Source: Dichetophora obliterata
Lineage: Eukaryota; Arthropoda; Insecta; Diptera; Sciomyzidae
Direction of reading: 5' to 3'
Length of the DNA stretch: 64,000 nt
Assembly (NCBI GenBank): GCA_963920525.1
Contig: OY986438.1
Coordinates: forward strand, 184,944,888-185,008,887
Positions 22,787-34,839 of this stretch are shown in pieces. Within the stretch, counting starts at the first letter, position 1, and each line of letters begins with the position of its first letter. The position numbers were made by a program, and so were the translations under genes. Below the pieces are notes generated by a model that was not told the origin of the DNA, made no database searches, and worked only from the letters and a program-made list of their open reading frames with translations.

Positions 22787-23956
22787 ACATCACGATGTCC
22801 AAAAAAATTTAATGTTTTTTAATATTGTAGTCAATTTCAATAGAATTATGATCGCTGATTCCGAATCTGGTAACAAATGTTTTCTATCTTTAGCAGATCT
22901 TAGAATATATACTGTTGAATGAATGAAATTTCGAGTTTATAAGGCATTCTTAAGACATGATTAAAAATGAATGGATTGTAGTAAAATCTTCAACCAAAAT
23001 AATTTTTGGAAATCTATTATTTTAAATTACCTTTTGCAGCTGGAGAATGGGATCCTATCGTGATAACAGTTTATGTTAATAATCATCGCTCCAATATTTA
23101 TAAATTCCATTAATTAGAAGTTTTTTAAAAAAGCAATTAAAAAATGTCTTGTTTTTGGCTCGAAACCGGAGCAGGAAGATGAATTCGTATCATTTCAAAG
23201 TTTTGTATCGTTAATGTATGATACCATATATTATCCCCCAGTTCGATACAAGATTATTTTTTTCTCATATGTAATCGCTTCGCCCATTAAATATATGGGC
23301 ATTTCTAAACTGGCGTTACGGACAAATAAATATTAAAAAAGAATGAAAAAGACTAATTTTGAAAATTTTTTTTATTTGCGTAGTAATTAAGTAGCGCTAT
23401 ATTAAGTGAAAGCAATGACAACAATAAACCCTAAGGATCTAAAGATATAAGCAAAAATATGTGCTGGCGTTACGTTACAAAAAACGGAAGTGATTTCTGT
23501 TTTGGATTACAAAATTTGCAAAACTCTCTGAATTGGGCAAGACTTTTTGTATAAAACTTTTTTTAGAAGATTTTAAAATAACATAAGTTTATTTTCCAAG
23601 TGATCATATTTAAAAATCTTTTGTTTTTTTTAATATGATCTTTGATCTGGCGTTAAGTTACTAAAATTTCCATTGCAGTTTAATTGGCTATTTAAGTAAT
23701 TAGGTAGTTAAGTAATTATATGATTTAGTAATTAAAAAGCAAATGTTTTTCATTATCACTAGCCAATGCCTTTCATTTTTACTAAAACAAAAATGCTTAC
23801 GAAACATTTACGAAAAAGAAAAACTACATTTGTGAAACAGTGCAGCAGTGCATTTGATCATGATGGTTAATGAATGTATGTAGAAATTGCTGAAACTAAT
23901 AAAACTAAAATGTTTCTCTTAAATGATATAATAATATAATAAGTTTTTAATAAGAG
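22787..23956. other. Intergenic DNA, nothing recognised
   Basis: No convincing coding or terminal-repeat structure was seen. Confidence 0.4.
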
Positions 23957-24370
23957 TTTTTTCTAAATGACCTTGTTATTTATTATGTTGATTTTATATG
24001 ATTTAAATACAAATTCTAAATGGTTGATAGTTTAAATCATACTTGATTTTAAATACAAATTCTAGTTGTTTGATAGTTTAAAATCGTTTATTGGGCTTAA
24101 ACGGGTATCACAAAGATTTCTGATGAAGACTTTAGCACGTCCGAAATTGCAATAAAGTCAGCTAGTGATTTTTTCCTTTTAATATCGAAGAAACTTTGTT
24201 GTTGTTTTTTTGGAAAGATTCGTTAGTACAATTAATTGTTTTAACTTTGACCTTAAGCTCAATAAACGATTTTAAACTGTCAAACAACTAGAATTTGTAT
24301 TTAAAATCAAGTATGATTTAAACTATTAAACATTTAGAATTTGTATTTAAATCATATAAAATCAACATAG
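23957..24370. mobile_element. Palindromic MITE of the AAATACAAATTCTAAATG family (copy 3)
   Basis: The left arm (TATTATGTTGATTTTATATG, AAATACAAATTCTAAATGG, TTGATAGTTTAAATCATACT, AAATACAAATTCTAGTTG, AAATCGTTTATTGGGC) is mirrored from about 24255 to 24370. The arms are about 130 bp and the interior about 140 bp. Shared with the copies at 8.0, 14.26 and 34.09 kb. Confidence 0.8.
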
Positions 24371-24704
24371 TTTTTAATAAGTTTTAATTTTTTGGTCACT
24401 TATCAGCGTTACTAACGGAGTGACAAAGTTAATACTCCCCTTATGCAGTACGCGTGGGGGTTCAAAAAATAATTGAAAATTTTAGTTCTTGGCACGCAAA
24501 TAATGGTCATAAGTCACAAAACAGTTATTTCTCAATCTTTATCTTAATGACAGTTTAATTAGAAAAGATTATTGTAATTAGAAGATAGAATGTATTTGTT
24601 ATTGTGCTTGCAATGTAATGATTGCTAACTCATTAAATGAAATGTGTGCTTATTATTTTTCCATGACTGACAATTTAAAAAAGCAAAATTTTTTCTTCAT
24701 GATT

Positions 24705-25010
24705 TTAATTGTGAGTTTTTTAAAATCAAGTAAGATTTTTAAGAAGGCAACAACAACAATAATTCTGTACAGAGTCAATCACTTAGCTGACTAGACAGTC
24801 TGTTTCAGCAATCACTACATTTCCTCGTCAGTAGTCTTGAGTGATTTAGCTGCGACCAACCCACTGTTTAAGTCTTATATGATTTGATACCTGGTCGACT
24901 AAACTCGTAAGAAGTTTATTTTTCTCATCGGCCATTTTATCATACGACGATTAAAGCAGAAAATATTTTAGATCAAGCCTTAAACTTTACCAATGATTGT
25001 GTATCTCATA
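24705..25010. repeat. Dispersed ~310-bp repeat (copy 1)
   Basis: Collinear with 28905-29210 in the same orientation. Shared landmarks are CTACATTTC-TC-TCAGTAGTCTTGAGT, GACCAA-CCACC/GTTTTAGTCTTATAT, GGCCATTTT and ATTTTAGATCAAGCCT. No TIRs were identified. Confidence 0.7.
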
Positions 25011-25486
25011 AGCTCACAATTAAAAATATGTAAAAATTCAAAGAATAGATCACAATTAAACTTAGTTTTTTTTAAGTGTACCAAATCAGCCAGGCATAAT
25101 TTTTTTCTATTGAGAAATTGAAAGTAAAAGTACAATAATTTTGCGCTCAATTGACTGGGCCTGAGATATGGCAACAAGTGGTCGCTTTAAAGCTTTCTGC
25201 ACAAATAACATCGAAGTTAGACTTGCGCTTTCGAATGCTTGAGATAAAGAGGCAGCTTTAAAGTTGCACCATCTACTCTACAACTGTATCGGTTACACCC
25301 TTGGAAGCTTTGCCAACTAACAGATTTTAAGTTTTCTTAGCCTACTTGAGGCGATGGTAGTTAAAATCAAGACAGTATCAGTTTAATTTTCCAACACTAC
25401 GGAGTCAAACGTGGAATTATAAGTGGCCTATAGTTAGTATACGGTTTGGTTTTTTTTTGAGACACGCTTTGAAATTCGGTTTCAAC

Positions 25487-25664
25487 ATGAATAAGCAACT
25501 TGTAAATCTTTCGATTGGTTTGTTGCTGGCCATCGGTAGCGTTGTGTGCGTCCAGGTGCAGGTGAGTTAATTTCTTTCTTTTATTTTCAACAAATCCAAA
25601 TCAGAATTACTTTTTCTTTATCACAGAAAATATGAAGCAACTATAAATTAAGTTGATTAATAAA
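25487..25664 (+). other. Alternative short transcript: signal-peptide exon plus two-codon exon and poly(A) signal
   Basis: After the signal-peptide exon (25487-25561) there is a 65-bp GT-AG intron with a strong acceptor (TTACTTTTTCTTTATCACAG). The next exon reads AAA ATA TGA, adding only KI before a stop (25633-25635). AATAAA follows at 25659-25664. This would encode a 27-residue leader-like peptide. It could be a separate mini-gene or an alternative end of the CPAP1 gene. Confidence 0.45.
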
Positions 25665-28600
25665 ATGAAAAATTCGTTGTGAATATGACTTGTTTTATTT
25701 TTACTTTAAACTTCTTGTGATTGATTGTAAATTTATTTGGCAGCATTTATAAATTCAGGAAAAAACTGTTTCAAATAATTCAATATAATAACAATCAAGT
25801 CACCAAAAAACTAAACGCTCACTTTTGACCCAATATTCATGGCAACTATTTAACAAGCTGTAATTGTTGGTTTATACATCAAAGTCTAGTACTGTTAAAA
25901 CCGGTTATAATTAAAGTGAAACAGTTTTTTTTTTAATTTAAGACCAAATAATAATGATAAAATTTGCTCTGTTGCAAATGCAACCATTTCATTAAGGCTA
26001 TTCACAGTTTGAATACGCTGGTCTGCTATTTGTACGATTTGCTATTTGTACGCCAATTTACGAAAGCGTATTTTGCTTTGTTGTTGTTTTGCACACAAAC
26101 GCAAATACGCAGGCACGCGTAAATAAAAGTAGCCCTTGGACGTGTTTTTTGTACCTCGTATTTTTATGCTCTGTCTACAGCCGCATAATCACATACATCA
26201 CAGGGTTGCATAATTTTTTAATGCGACAGTCACATGGCGAGGTGCTCACAGTTTGAACAATAACAAATGCTATAAATACGATTAGTTAAAAGTACGCTTA
26301 AACTGTGAATAGCCTTATTGACAATAAGTTTTTCCAACAGTTTCGTTATTGTTACACAGTGCCACACGGAAAATTCAAACAACTTTTTGACTGCTGTTCG
26401 TAAGCCGTTTGGAATTTTCTGTTTTTGTCTTCAACAAAGTTTTAGCTATAAACTAAGAGAAAAAAGTGTAGAACAAACTGATCCGAAAAAACTGCATCGA
26501 AGCTCAAAATTTGCCCACCTTTTTTTCCATTTTTGGTACATATCTGTCAAACCGTTCCGAATTTTTGCAAATAATTTATAACAAAATTGTAGACAATAAA
26601 AAACTACATAACTCTTTAGAACTGCATCCGAGCACTCCTTGGTACCGTTTTGGCCCTACAAATGTGACATATTTTCACAAAAAAGAATAATAAAATCCTT
26701 GCTTGAGATTTTTACAGCTACACATACTAACTCATACTTTTTTGTTTTAAAATTTATTTTGCATTAAACAAATATTGTTTTTTTTTTACAAAATACAAAA
26801 AAAATTTTAAGAAAGAAAATTTTAATGTGGAAAAAAGTTCGTTTCCTTGTTAATTAAGGAAAAAATTAAAAAATTTTACTAGATAAAAAATTTTTCCTAC
26901 CGAATCAGATGAACAAGGAAAGCGAATTCATCAGGTCATAATGCCAATGGAAAAAAGATATAAAGGTAAACATCTAGAAGCATTGCTTGCAGAAGTGTGC
27001 TGGTGGAGTAACAAAATATCGCAATATGAAGATGAAGCTGCCGAAGACGCTTAGAACGCTTAGAAAGAGACATGCCCTTGAATATTTTATTCAGCCATGG
27101 ATCTGAACCACCAATGAAGAAATCTCGCGCATCTACTTTACAGTAGAGCTTCCCTTTTCACTTGAACACGTGTAGTACGAGTACACGTGTTTTTAAGAAT
27201 ATTTTAAAAAATCACGTACTCGAACTACACGTGAATGTTAAACACATGCTATACATTTTTTGTATTTTGTACAAAAAAAAGCAATATTTGTTTAATGCAA
27301 AATAAATTTTAAAACAAAAAATGTGTGTTTGTATGTGTAGCCGTAAAAATCTCAAGCAAGGATTTTATTATTTTTTGTAAAAATATGTCACATTTGCATT
27401 GCCAAAACGGTACCAAAGAGTGCTAGAACGCAGTTGGTAAGTTCTACAGAGTTCTGTAGTTTTTTTTTGTCTACAATTTTGTCATAAATTATTTGCCAAA
27501 ATTCGGAACGGTTTGACAGATATGTACCAAAAATTGTAAAAAAAAAATCAGCATTTTTGTTCTCATTCACAAACGGATCAGTTTGTTCTACACGTTTTTA
27601 TCATAGTTTATAGCTAAAACTTTGCTGAAGACAGGAACAGAAAATTCCAAACGGCTTACGAAATAGAGCCGTGAGAAAAAGTAAATTTTCTTTGAAAAAT
27701 AAAGTTTGAAGAATTATATTCTTTATGCAATAAAACCCGATCGGAAATCTAGAAAAAACCATGAGGTTTTGCTGTCAACGTTCAGCACTTTAAGAAACAG
27801 CAGTCAAAAAGTTTTATGAATTCAATGACCTCGAAAATGTTTCAGAGTGTTATACATAAATACTATCAATCATCTTTTTACGTTGATTGCATTCGATACT
27901 GAGATTGGTCTGTAGTTTTTGCAGCTTTCTTTTTTACCATTCTTATGCAGGATGTTCGGTATTGAAAGGACAATCCTGCGGTGGTTGAATTCTTGGGTCA
28001 AGAAAAAGAAAAATTGTATATCAGGAGGGGGTCCATCTCTCCCTCCCCCGGTTCAGAGTTATAAGGGAAAGCTAACTAAAAATTACTTAAAAAGATGCAA
28101 TCAGCTCTACGCTTATAACTTCAAAATCAATGCAACTTGAAAAAAATTAATAAAGTCAAGGTCTGTTTCACTTTGTAAATTTTATTCAGTCAAACCATGT
28201 TTTAGAATTTTTTTTTAATAAAAAAAAAAGGATATTTAAACTTTTTTTTCTTTCAATATTGATTTGATCGAAAATTCGTCTAAGATTTTACTTTTTCTAA
28301 TGATGCAGTTTGAACCTCCTAAATATTGTCTTCAAATCTTTTATTAAAACTTTTACGTTTAGTCAATACGTTAGCAGGAGTTATTAATTTTTTGATAGAG
28401 TTTATTTAAAAAACGGTTAAAATTAAAATTGTTAAATTCTTTAATCTAGCTTGATATATTCACTAAAAAAGAGCGCATGCATTTGTGTTCATGGAGGGCA
28501 TTTTGAGCAATTATTCTGAATTTAAAAATTTTTTAATCGTTTTTTCTAGTTGCATTGGTTTCGATGTTATAAGCACCTTTTTAAGTGATTTTAGTAAACT

Positions 28601-31600
28601 TTGTCTTATAACTCTGAATAGGGAGGAGTAGGACCCCCTCCTGCCATACAATCTTTTCTTTTTCTTGACCCCAGGAATCAACTGCAGCAGGATTGTGCTT
28701 TTAATACGGAACATTCTGTATATTAGGGATATAATGGCTTTTTTAAGACAATTTGGGAAAATTCCAGTTGTGAAACATTTGTTCACCAAATTGACCAGAA
28801 TTTTAGAAATTGTTGGTAGTAAAAGCTTTATATCCTTAACAGATATTTCTTCGATAAAATAGATTTTGATAATTAATTGTGATCTATTCTTTGAAATTTT
28901 ACATGACTATTGTGAGCTATTTAGATCAAGTAAGTTGGCAACAACACCAACAACAACTCTATAAAGAGTCAATTAGACAGCAGACTAGACAACTTTTTTC
29001 GGAAATCGCTACATTTCTTCTTCAGTAGTCTTGAGTAATTCAGCTGTGACCAATCCACCGTTTTAGTCTTATATTATTTGACACCTGTTTGAATAAACTT
29101 CTAGAAAGTGTATTCTTTCTCTCATTGGCCATTTTTTATTATACTACGAGTAAAGCAGTAAGTATTTTAGATCAAGCCTACAACTCTACCAGGAATTGTG
29201 TCTGTTGCAATGGCTTCTTATTTGTTTCGCTATTCATTTGACAGTTCAAATCATGCCAACAATAGAATCTATATTGATTATATTCGGTGTAAAAATATTT
29301 GTTTTTCTGGTCTTTTTTGCTATATTTGTTGCCGCTTCATTGAAGTATTTAATAAACTTGTTTGCAATTTTTTTTTTGTATTGAGTTGGCTGATAAGTCA
29401 AGATATTCTAAAGGGGTTATTTTTCTCATCCTTGTTTTTAAGTGTTGTGTTAATAACGCGCTATAATTTTCTTGAGTTATTTCCAGATTTTTCTACATAT
29501 TTGCTCATTTATATGTTTCTGTTTTATGCTTTTTATTAAAGTATCATCAGCTTTTTCAATTTCTTTTTATTCATTAAATTTGCTGTGATCATCAGGAACA
29601 GATTTCCATTTTTTGTATTAGACTTGTCTTAGCTTTACTTTTTTCTTAAGTTCAGTTGTGATTAAATTGCTATCTGAAGATCTTATTTTGATATATCTGG
29701 TGGATATACAGTCAGGTGAAAATAAATAGGGACACCTGCATTTTTATATTCAAAGCTGCATGAATGATATACAAGGTGCAACAGATATAGCATTAATTCC
29801 ATCGGCTGGTGATTTTTCTTAATAAGGCGAGTATAACACTTTATGGAGTTTCCTCCCACATTGTAAAACTTTCAAGATACAGGGTGTTTTACGGTTTTGG
29901 TACGTGTTTAGTATTATTGATATAGAATCTATACTACTCACCATAAAATAAAAAATAATATTTTCTATTTTAGAAAAAATATCAACTTTTTCATCAGTAT
30001 ATCCACCACTTTCGTGTGATGTGCTGTAGTGGAGCTAAAATTTTGAGATTATCCAACGAAATATCAACAAATTTTGTATCTTTTCTTTTAGCGTAGCGGT
30101 TATCATCCAAAGTTAGAATTTAGAAAGGAACTGTTGATTAAGTGTATTTTAACATGAAAAACAGAGGTTTTAAATTTTGACGATTACAGCTCCGCTGAAA
30201 CAAAAGATACAAAATTTGTTGATATTTCGTTTGATAATCTCAAAATTTTAGCTCCGCTGTAGCACATGACACGAATGTGGTTGATATATAGATGGAAAAA
30301 CTGATATTTTTTCTAAAATACAAAATATTATTTTTTATTTTATGGTGAGTAGTTTAGATTCTAGATCAATAATACTAAACACGTACCAAAACCATAAAAC
30401 AAGTTTTACAATGTGGGAGGAAACTCCATAAAGTTTTATACTCGCCTTATCAAGAGGAACCACCACCCGAGGGAATTAATGCTATATCTGTTGCACCTTG
30501 TATGTAATTCGTGCAGCTTTAAATATAAAAATACAGGTGTCCCTATTTATTTTCACATGACTGTATTTCCTGTAATTTGTATTATTTGTACCAACTCTTC
30601 TATTTTCGTTCTTGTTCGGTTATTTACCTTTCTGACCATCTCCATCATTTTATGATAATTTATTTTGGTATGCTATTATTTTTTATCAGTTGATTAAGTT
30701 TAAGTTGATTGATCTATTCCAAATTTCAATTGATCTTTACTCAATTTCAATTGAAGCTTTTTAAATTTCAAAAGATCTTTTCTGAATTTTATTGGATCTA
30801 TTTTAAATTTCAATTAATCTCTTTTTTTTTTAATTTGAAATAGAATTTCCATGGATCTATTTTGATTCAAAATTTCAAATAGAATTTCTGAATTTAAGTT
30901 GATCTATTCTGAAAATCAATTGATATTTTCTGAATGTTAAGTGATCGTTTCTGTATAAAATTTTCTTTTCTAAATTACAATTGATAGATCTTTTCTAAAT
31001 GGTGTCTGTAACATTCACAAACGATGCAGAAAAAGTTAATTTTATTTTTTTCCAAAGAAATCTTATGTAGTTGCTTTAGTACAATTCCCCCGTGAAATAA
31101 CGACACGGGAGCTTGGAGTTAAAAAAATCGACATCTGCTAAAAAAAGTTCACTCAAGAAGCTAATATCTTAAATATTATTTATAAAACTTAAAAATAAAT
31201 TTATTTTTGTCAAGATAAAGAATTTATTTTTGTATGTAGACATATGGTCACCTTTTTCATCCACATGCTGAAGGGAATATCCAATCGCACGAGGAAAAGC
31301 AAGATCTGAGCAAAATTCCTGGTGTAGCTGGTGTAGATTATCCGATATATCATGAAGTGCCGGAAACTAATTTTGACTGTGCCCATGTACCGGCTGTACC
31401 GGGGATGTATGCAAATGTTGAGACCGGTTGTCAGGCTTATCATGTGTGTAACGATGGACGTGATGGACATCAGGGTTCATCGTTCCTCTGCACAAATGGA
31501 ACACTTTTTCATCAGAAGGAATTCACCTGTGACTGGTGGTACAATGTAAAGTGTGAAGAGGCTACCAGCTATTATCAGTAACTAGAAAATTTCATTTTTC

Positions 31601-31729
31601 TTTTGTGATATACATAAGTAAAGCATATATTTTTTTCTTAGTTTAAATGCCGATCCGGAGCATAATCCCTACTTTCCAAAAAAGAAGCACTCAGAAAAGG
31701 AGAATGAAGCATTCTTAATACATGCTTAA
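25487..31729 (+). CDS. Secreted chitin-binding protein, single CBM14 domain (CPAP1 type), 166 aa
   Basis: Exons are 25487-25561, 31240-31577 and 31642-31729, with consistent phases (0 and 2) and GT-AG introns. Exon 1 starts at CAACATG and encodes a signal peptide (MNKQLVNLSIGLLLAIGSVV to VCVQVQ). Exon 2 carries a peritrophin-A/CBM14 domain with six cysteines spaced C-x16-C-x5-C-x13-C-x12-C-x7-C, preceded by GVAGVDYPIYHEVPETNFDC. The aromatic residues usual for chitin contact are present (WWY). Exon 3 gives HLNADPEHNPYFPKKK, typical of the tail in this family, then ends LIHA. AATAAA lies 15 bp after the stop. CPAP1 proteins are extracellular and act in cuticle. The 5.7-kb first intron is filled with transposons. 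Exons 2 and 3 are firm; the assignment of exon 1 is inferred from phase. Confidence 0.85.
25995..26315. mobile_element. 321-bp MITE, TA target, terminal AGGCTATTCACAGTTT
   Basis: TA (25993-25994) is followed by AGGCTATTCACAGTTTGAAT. The right end, AACTGTGAATAGCCT, is followed by TA (26316-26317). A second copy at 38413-41935 has the same ends and body but is interrupted. The termini share TATTCAC with three other elements here. Confidence 0.85.
26340..27700. repeat. Long inverted repeat with ~430-bp arms and a coding-like centre
   Basis: GTAAGCCGTTTGGAATTTTCTG (about 26399) is mirrored at about 27640-27660. TGGTACATATCTGTCAAACC (about 26533) is mirrored near 27515-27535. AAAATCCTTGCTTGAGATTTT (about 26692) is mirrored near 27345. 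The centre (about 26900-27140) reads open for some 35 codons (YKGKHLEALLAEVCWWSNKI and onward) before in-frame stops, so it may be a remnant of a transposon-encoded protein. It is within CPAP1 intron 1. Confidence 0.7.
27945..28730. repeat. Inverted repeat, ~200-bp arms
   Basis: GGTCAAGAAAAAGAAAAATTG with CAGGAGGGGGTCC and CAGAGTTATAAG (27991-28065) reappears inverted (28605-28680). The arms extend to about 27950-28150 and 28530-28730. The interior is about 380 bp. No target duplication was found. Confidence 0.7.
28905..29210. repeat. Dispersed ~310-bp repeat (copy 2)
   Basis: Same-orientation relative of 24705-25010, diverged by many substitutions and small indels. Confidence 0.7.
29709..30563. 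mobile_element. Tc1-like palindromic element, 855 bp, arms ~400 bp
   Basis: TA (29707-29708) precedes CAGTCAGGTGAAAATAAATA. The right end, TATTTATTTTCACATGACTG, is followed by TA (30564-30565). The CAGT start and TA duplication are typical of Tc1-like elements. The arms stay complementary almost to the centre (for example AAATATCAACAAATTTTGTA at 30060 with its complement at about 30210). No transposase is present. It is in CPAP1 intron 1. Confidence 0.85.
30690..31000. repeat. Foldback-like array of ~20-bp units (cluster 2)
   Basis: Repeats of TTTCAATTGATCTTTTCTGAA with many variants, all in the orientation complementary to the first half of cluster 1. It ends about 240 bp before CPAP1 exon 2. 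Confidence 0.65.
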
Positions 31730-31743
31730 AAAAGTAGCATATG

Positions 31744-31749
31744 AATAAA
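31744..31749 (+). terminator. Poly(A) signal of the CPAP1 gene
   Basis: AATAAA, 15 bp after the TAA at 31727-31729. Confidence 0.75.
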
Positions 31750-32336
31750 AATACTCACATGTTTTAATAAATTACCTTTTCATGCTTGTATATTAAATTT
31801 TCATCATTTCATTTTGTATGTACAATTAAAAAAAGAAATACATACCAACTTTTTACTTTCTTTTAAACAAAACTCACGTGTTTTAAGTTATGACTTGATT
31901 TGATCTCATCTCGTGCTGAGTCTCGGCTTATATGAAAAATTCGCGTCAGGTGGATTTTTTTAATAGTTTTGTTTGAGTTTATTTTTTCCTTTCGTTTTCT
32001 TATAAGAGTATTGAAATTTGTATATAAATGCAGTAGCAGTTATTTTTTATTACTTGTATTTAGCTATTCTTCTTTCTGTTGAGTCGAATAATCATATCAA
32101 AGAATCTTGCCATAATTGCAAAAATGTCTGAGGTGGAGCTTATCTGAATGGGCTCATAAATATTTCTAATAAATTAAATGGAAAAAATTTTGAAACTCAT
32201 CGAAGATGATGCTGATGCATAAAATTTCTTAAGGATTAGAGCAAGCAATCCGTTCGTTCCATGTCTAAAACTCTCACAGAAAATATTTTTGTAGCTTTGA
32301 CTTAACAGTAGAAGTGGAAGACCTACGATGAGACGT
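31750..32336. other. Convergent intergenic region between CPAP1 and Hikeshi
   Basis: Holds the 3' ends of two convergently transcribed genes. No further coding sequence was recognised. Confidence 0.5.
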
Positions 32337-33047
32337 TCAATTCTTCCAAAAATTTGGATTCTGCTCCATGCGTCGTTGAAATGTTGTATACCAATTTTGC
32401 AATGTTGAGAGCGGCACCATTGTTTCATTGCACATTAGAGGCATTTGCTGCGGATTAACCGTAAAGCTGGACGCATAATTAAAGAAGTTCTCTAGCATTT
32501 TTTGGCTAAACTGCAAATTCGCCGTAGCGCTGGACTGTTAGAATATAAAAGCATATTGCTTATTGGCCAAACAAAATGGATTGACTCTCGACTTACAATT
32601 GCGGGCGTCAGTTGTTGGATTGACATCTCTGGCTCAACTGATATGCCGATCTGTGCGATGTGTGAAATTTCTTGTGCACCAAAGATCATCCCCGCAGTCC
32701 CTCGCTGATCCAGTTCATTGCTTTTCTTCAACTGTGAAATCTTGAAGATCGCCGATGGCTTTGAGTTTGATATGTGACCTAGATACTGCCAAGTTGGTGC
32801 AGAAAAAGCATCAGGCCAGCTAAAGTAGACTGCCGCTGAGGTACCTTCAGGCAGTGGCGTAACACCAGTGAGGAAAACAACTATGTAGTTAACATGATCA
32901 ATTTCCGGCACATTGATGAGCAGTTTGTTTTCATCAACGGGTGTGAAGTCGGTTTGAGGCTGTTGAAAAGCAAGACAATAGATAAATTTTTTAAAACAGA
33001 ACCACAAAATATTTTACCAAACGTCCAGAGATAATTAATCCAAACAT
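32337..33047 (-). CDS. Hikeshi: Hikeshi (Hsp70 nuclear import carrier; OPI10-like), 196 aa
   Basis: Three exons on the minus strand: 33047-33018, 32959-32597 and 32534-32337, all joined in phase 0 with GT-AG introns of 58 and 62 bp. Exon 1 is [10 protein letters not shown]. Exon 2 starts [13 protein letters not shown] and carries the conserved core [30 protein letters not shown] and AQIGISVEP. Exon 3 gives [29 protein letters not shown] and ends [10 protein letters not shown]. The length matches the human protein (197 aa). Hikeshi carries ATP-bound Hsp70 through nuclear pores after heat stress by contacting FG-nucleoporins. All exons are intact, so it is probably functional. The exact exon 2 acceptor (giving RL-PQT instead of RLVQT) is the one doubtful point. 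Confidence 0.93.
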
Positions 33048-34088
33048 TTTATAATTTTTTTTTAATTTTATTTGTTGCGAACAGAATGGATTTATCAAAT
33101 TAATTTGTTGAACAGGAATTTTGCTTCTAGAACAATTTAGATATATTTTTGCAGTCGGCGGCAAGCACCAACAAAAGAAGGAACGGACAAATTTTTTGGC
33201 GTTTCTTGACAATTGATATCAGCTGTTTTTGGCAATCAGCGAATGAAGTTGTGTTTAGTATGCAGTAAGTTATTCACAGTACATAATTCACAATAGCCAA
33301 GTGTTGAGTTTATTGTGCAAGCACTCAGTGGGCTTGCGTGACGCACAGCATGTTGCCTTTAATCCGAAATTGTCAAAATCTCTGAGAGTAAGAGCGAATG
33401 AACACTTTGTGGGCGTACAACATATATTCACGTTATACGCTGATCAATCATATCGGCAAACATCATACAAATAGTATTGCTGGGTGGTGAATTAAAGTTT
33501 TGCTACGCTTTAGCAACAAAAAAGTATTTTTTGAGGGAAAATTACTACTATTCTTATAAAACGCAATGAAAAAAATGTTGTATGAAAAATAGAATTCATA
33601 ATAAAGCAAGAAAAAAGTACTCAAATTTAATGAAATGTCAAAAAAGTTTGAGGTACGTTTTCTGTGGTGTGACTAATGGTATAAATATTTGACAAGGTAG
33701 AAGAAATTAGTTTTATTTTCTTGCACTATGCAGTATCCATATTGATAAACTTACCAACGTAAAGTGCATAACACCGAATCTTCTTCTTTAATCTATTTTT
33801 AACAATAATAACGACTTTATATACAAACTGTGCTGTAAAGCAATTGAAATAATTTTTATTTCAATTGTTCTTTTTCTATTTTTTCTGCATGAACAGCTGT
33901 TTTTGACAACTTCTTATCGCCAAAAAAACTGTCACTACACTTGTGAAAGTTAATGCTGTTTATTAAATTAAGTTGAAAATTTGATCGCTACCGATGATGG
34001 TACTTTTGTTACCGAAACGCGTCTAGCTATAAATAATATAAAATTTTTTGGAAAAAACCTACATTGTGTTGTTTATTTAAAAAAAAAA
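33048..34088. other. Hikeshi upstream region
   Basis: 5' flank of Hikeshi on the minus strand. A plus-strand ATG at 33243 (MKLCLVC) runs into a GTAAGT donor-like site, but no convincing downstream exon was established. The rest is AT-rich with nothing recognised. Confidence 0.35.
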
Positions 34089-34417
34089 TTTATTTTGTTG
34101 ACTTTATATGATTTAAAAACAAATTCTAAATGTTTGATAGTTTAAATCATACTTGATTTTAAATACAAATTCTAGTTGTTCCTTCCTTTCCTTTCATATT
34201 GAAAACTTTGTTGTTGTTGTTGTTTCTTTGGAAAAATTCGTTAGAACAATTAATTGTTCTAACTTTGACCTTAAGCTCAATAAACGATTTTAAACTATCA
34301 AACAACTAGAATTTGTATTTAAAATCAAGTATGATTTAAACTATCAAACATTTAGAATTTGTATTTAAATCATATAAAGTCAACATAATAAATATAGAGG
34401 TCATTTAGAAAAAACTT
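34089..34417. mobile_element. Palindromic MITE of the AAATACAAATTCTAAATG family (copy 4)
   Basis: The left arm from TTTATTTTGTTGACTTTATA includes AAACAAATTCTAAATG and AAATACAAATTCTAGTTG. The right arm mirrors it from AATAAACGATTTTAAACTAT to GTCAACATAATAAATA. It shares the TTGACCTTAAGCTCAATAAA interior with copy 3. Confidence 0.8.
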
Positions 34418-34839
34418 TAAAAAAATTTATTTATTTTTGTATAACGTTAAGGTGTTTCAACCAAAATAATATTTAATATATTCGCTATACAGTACTCCAT
34501 AAATAAGGATTAAACATGTCACTACTACCTTATCAAATAATTATACCATTGTGCGACCTATCAGCGGAGATTCGACTCACGTCGCTTTAACGGAAAAGTT
34601 GTGAATTGTGACCAGACAGTAAGAATTGCAATTGTATATCCGCAGTTTAATACAGTTATATACAGTTTTAACAACAAATTAAAAAATATAATTTTAAATT
34701 TAAAAGAAAATACTAAAAAATAATAAAAATATAATTTTTAATTTGTGCGAGTATATGTCAAAAGCCACAATTAGAACCTCGTGTTCATGGTATCTTTTTT
34801 TATTGCTGTCAACGCTATACATTGAAGATCAAGGCTCAT

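Noticed and set aside
29196..29539. Hydrophobic ORFs as a membrane protein gene
   Set aside because: T-rich low-complexity sequence in two frames with no ATG context, splice sites or recognisable motifs; one edge lies in a dispersed repeat.
33243..33500. Plus-strand first exon MKLCLVC with GTAAGT, head-to-head with Hikeshi
   Set aside because: A downstream open stretch after CACTCAG can be joined in phase, but it has no recognisable similarity and the join is arbitrary.
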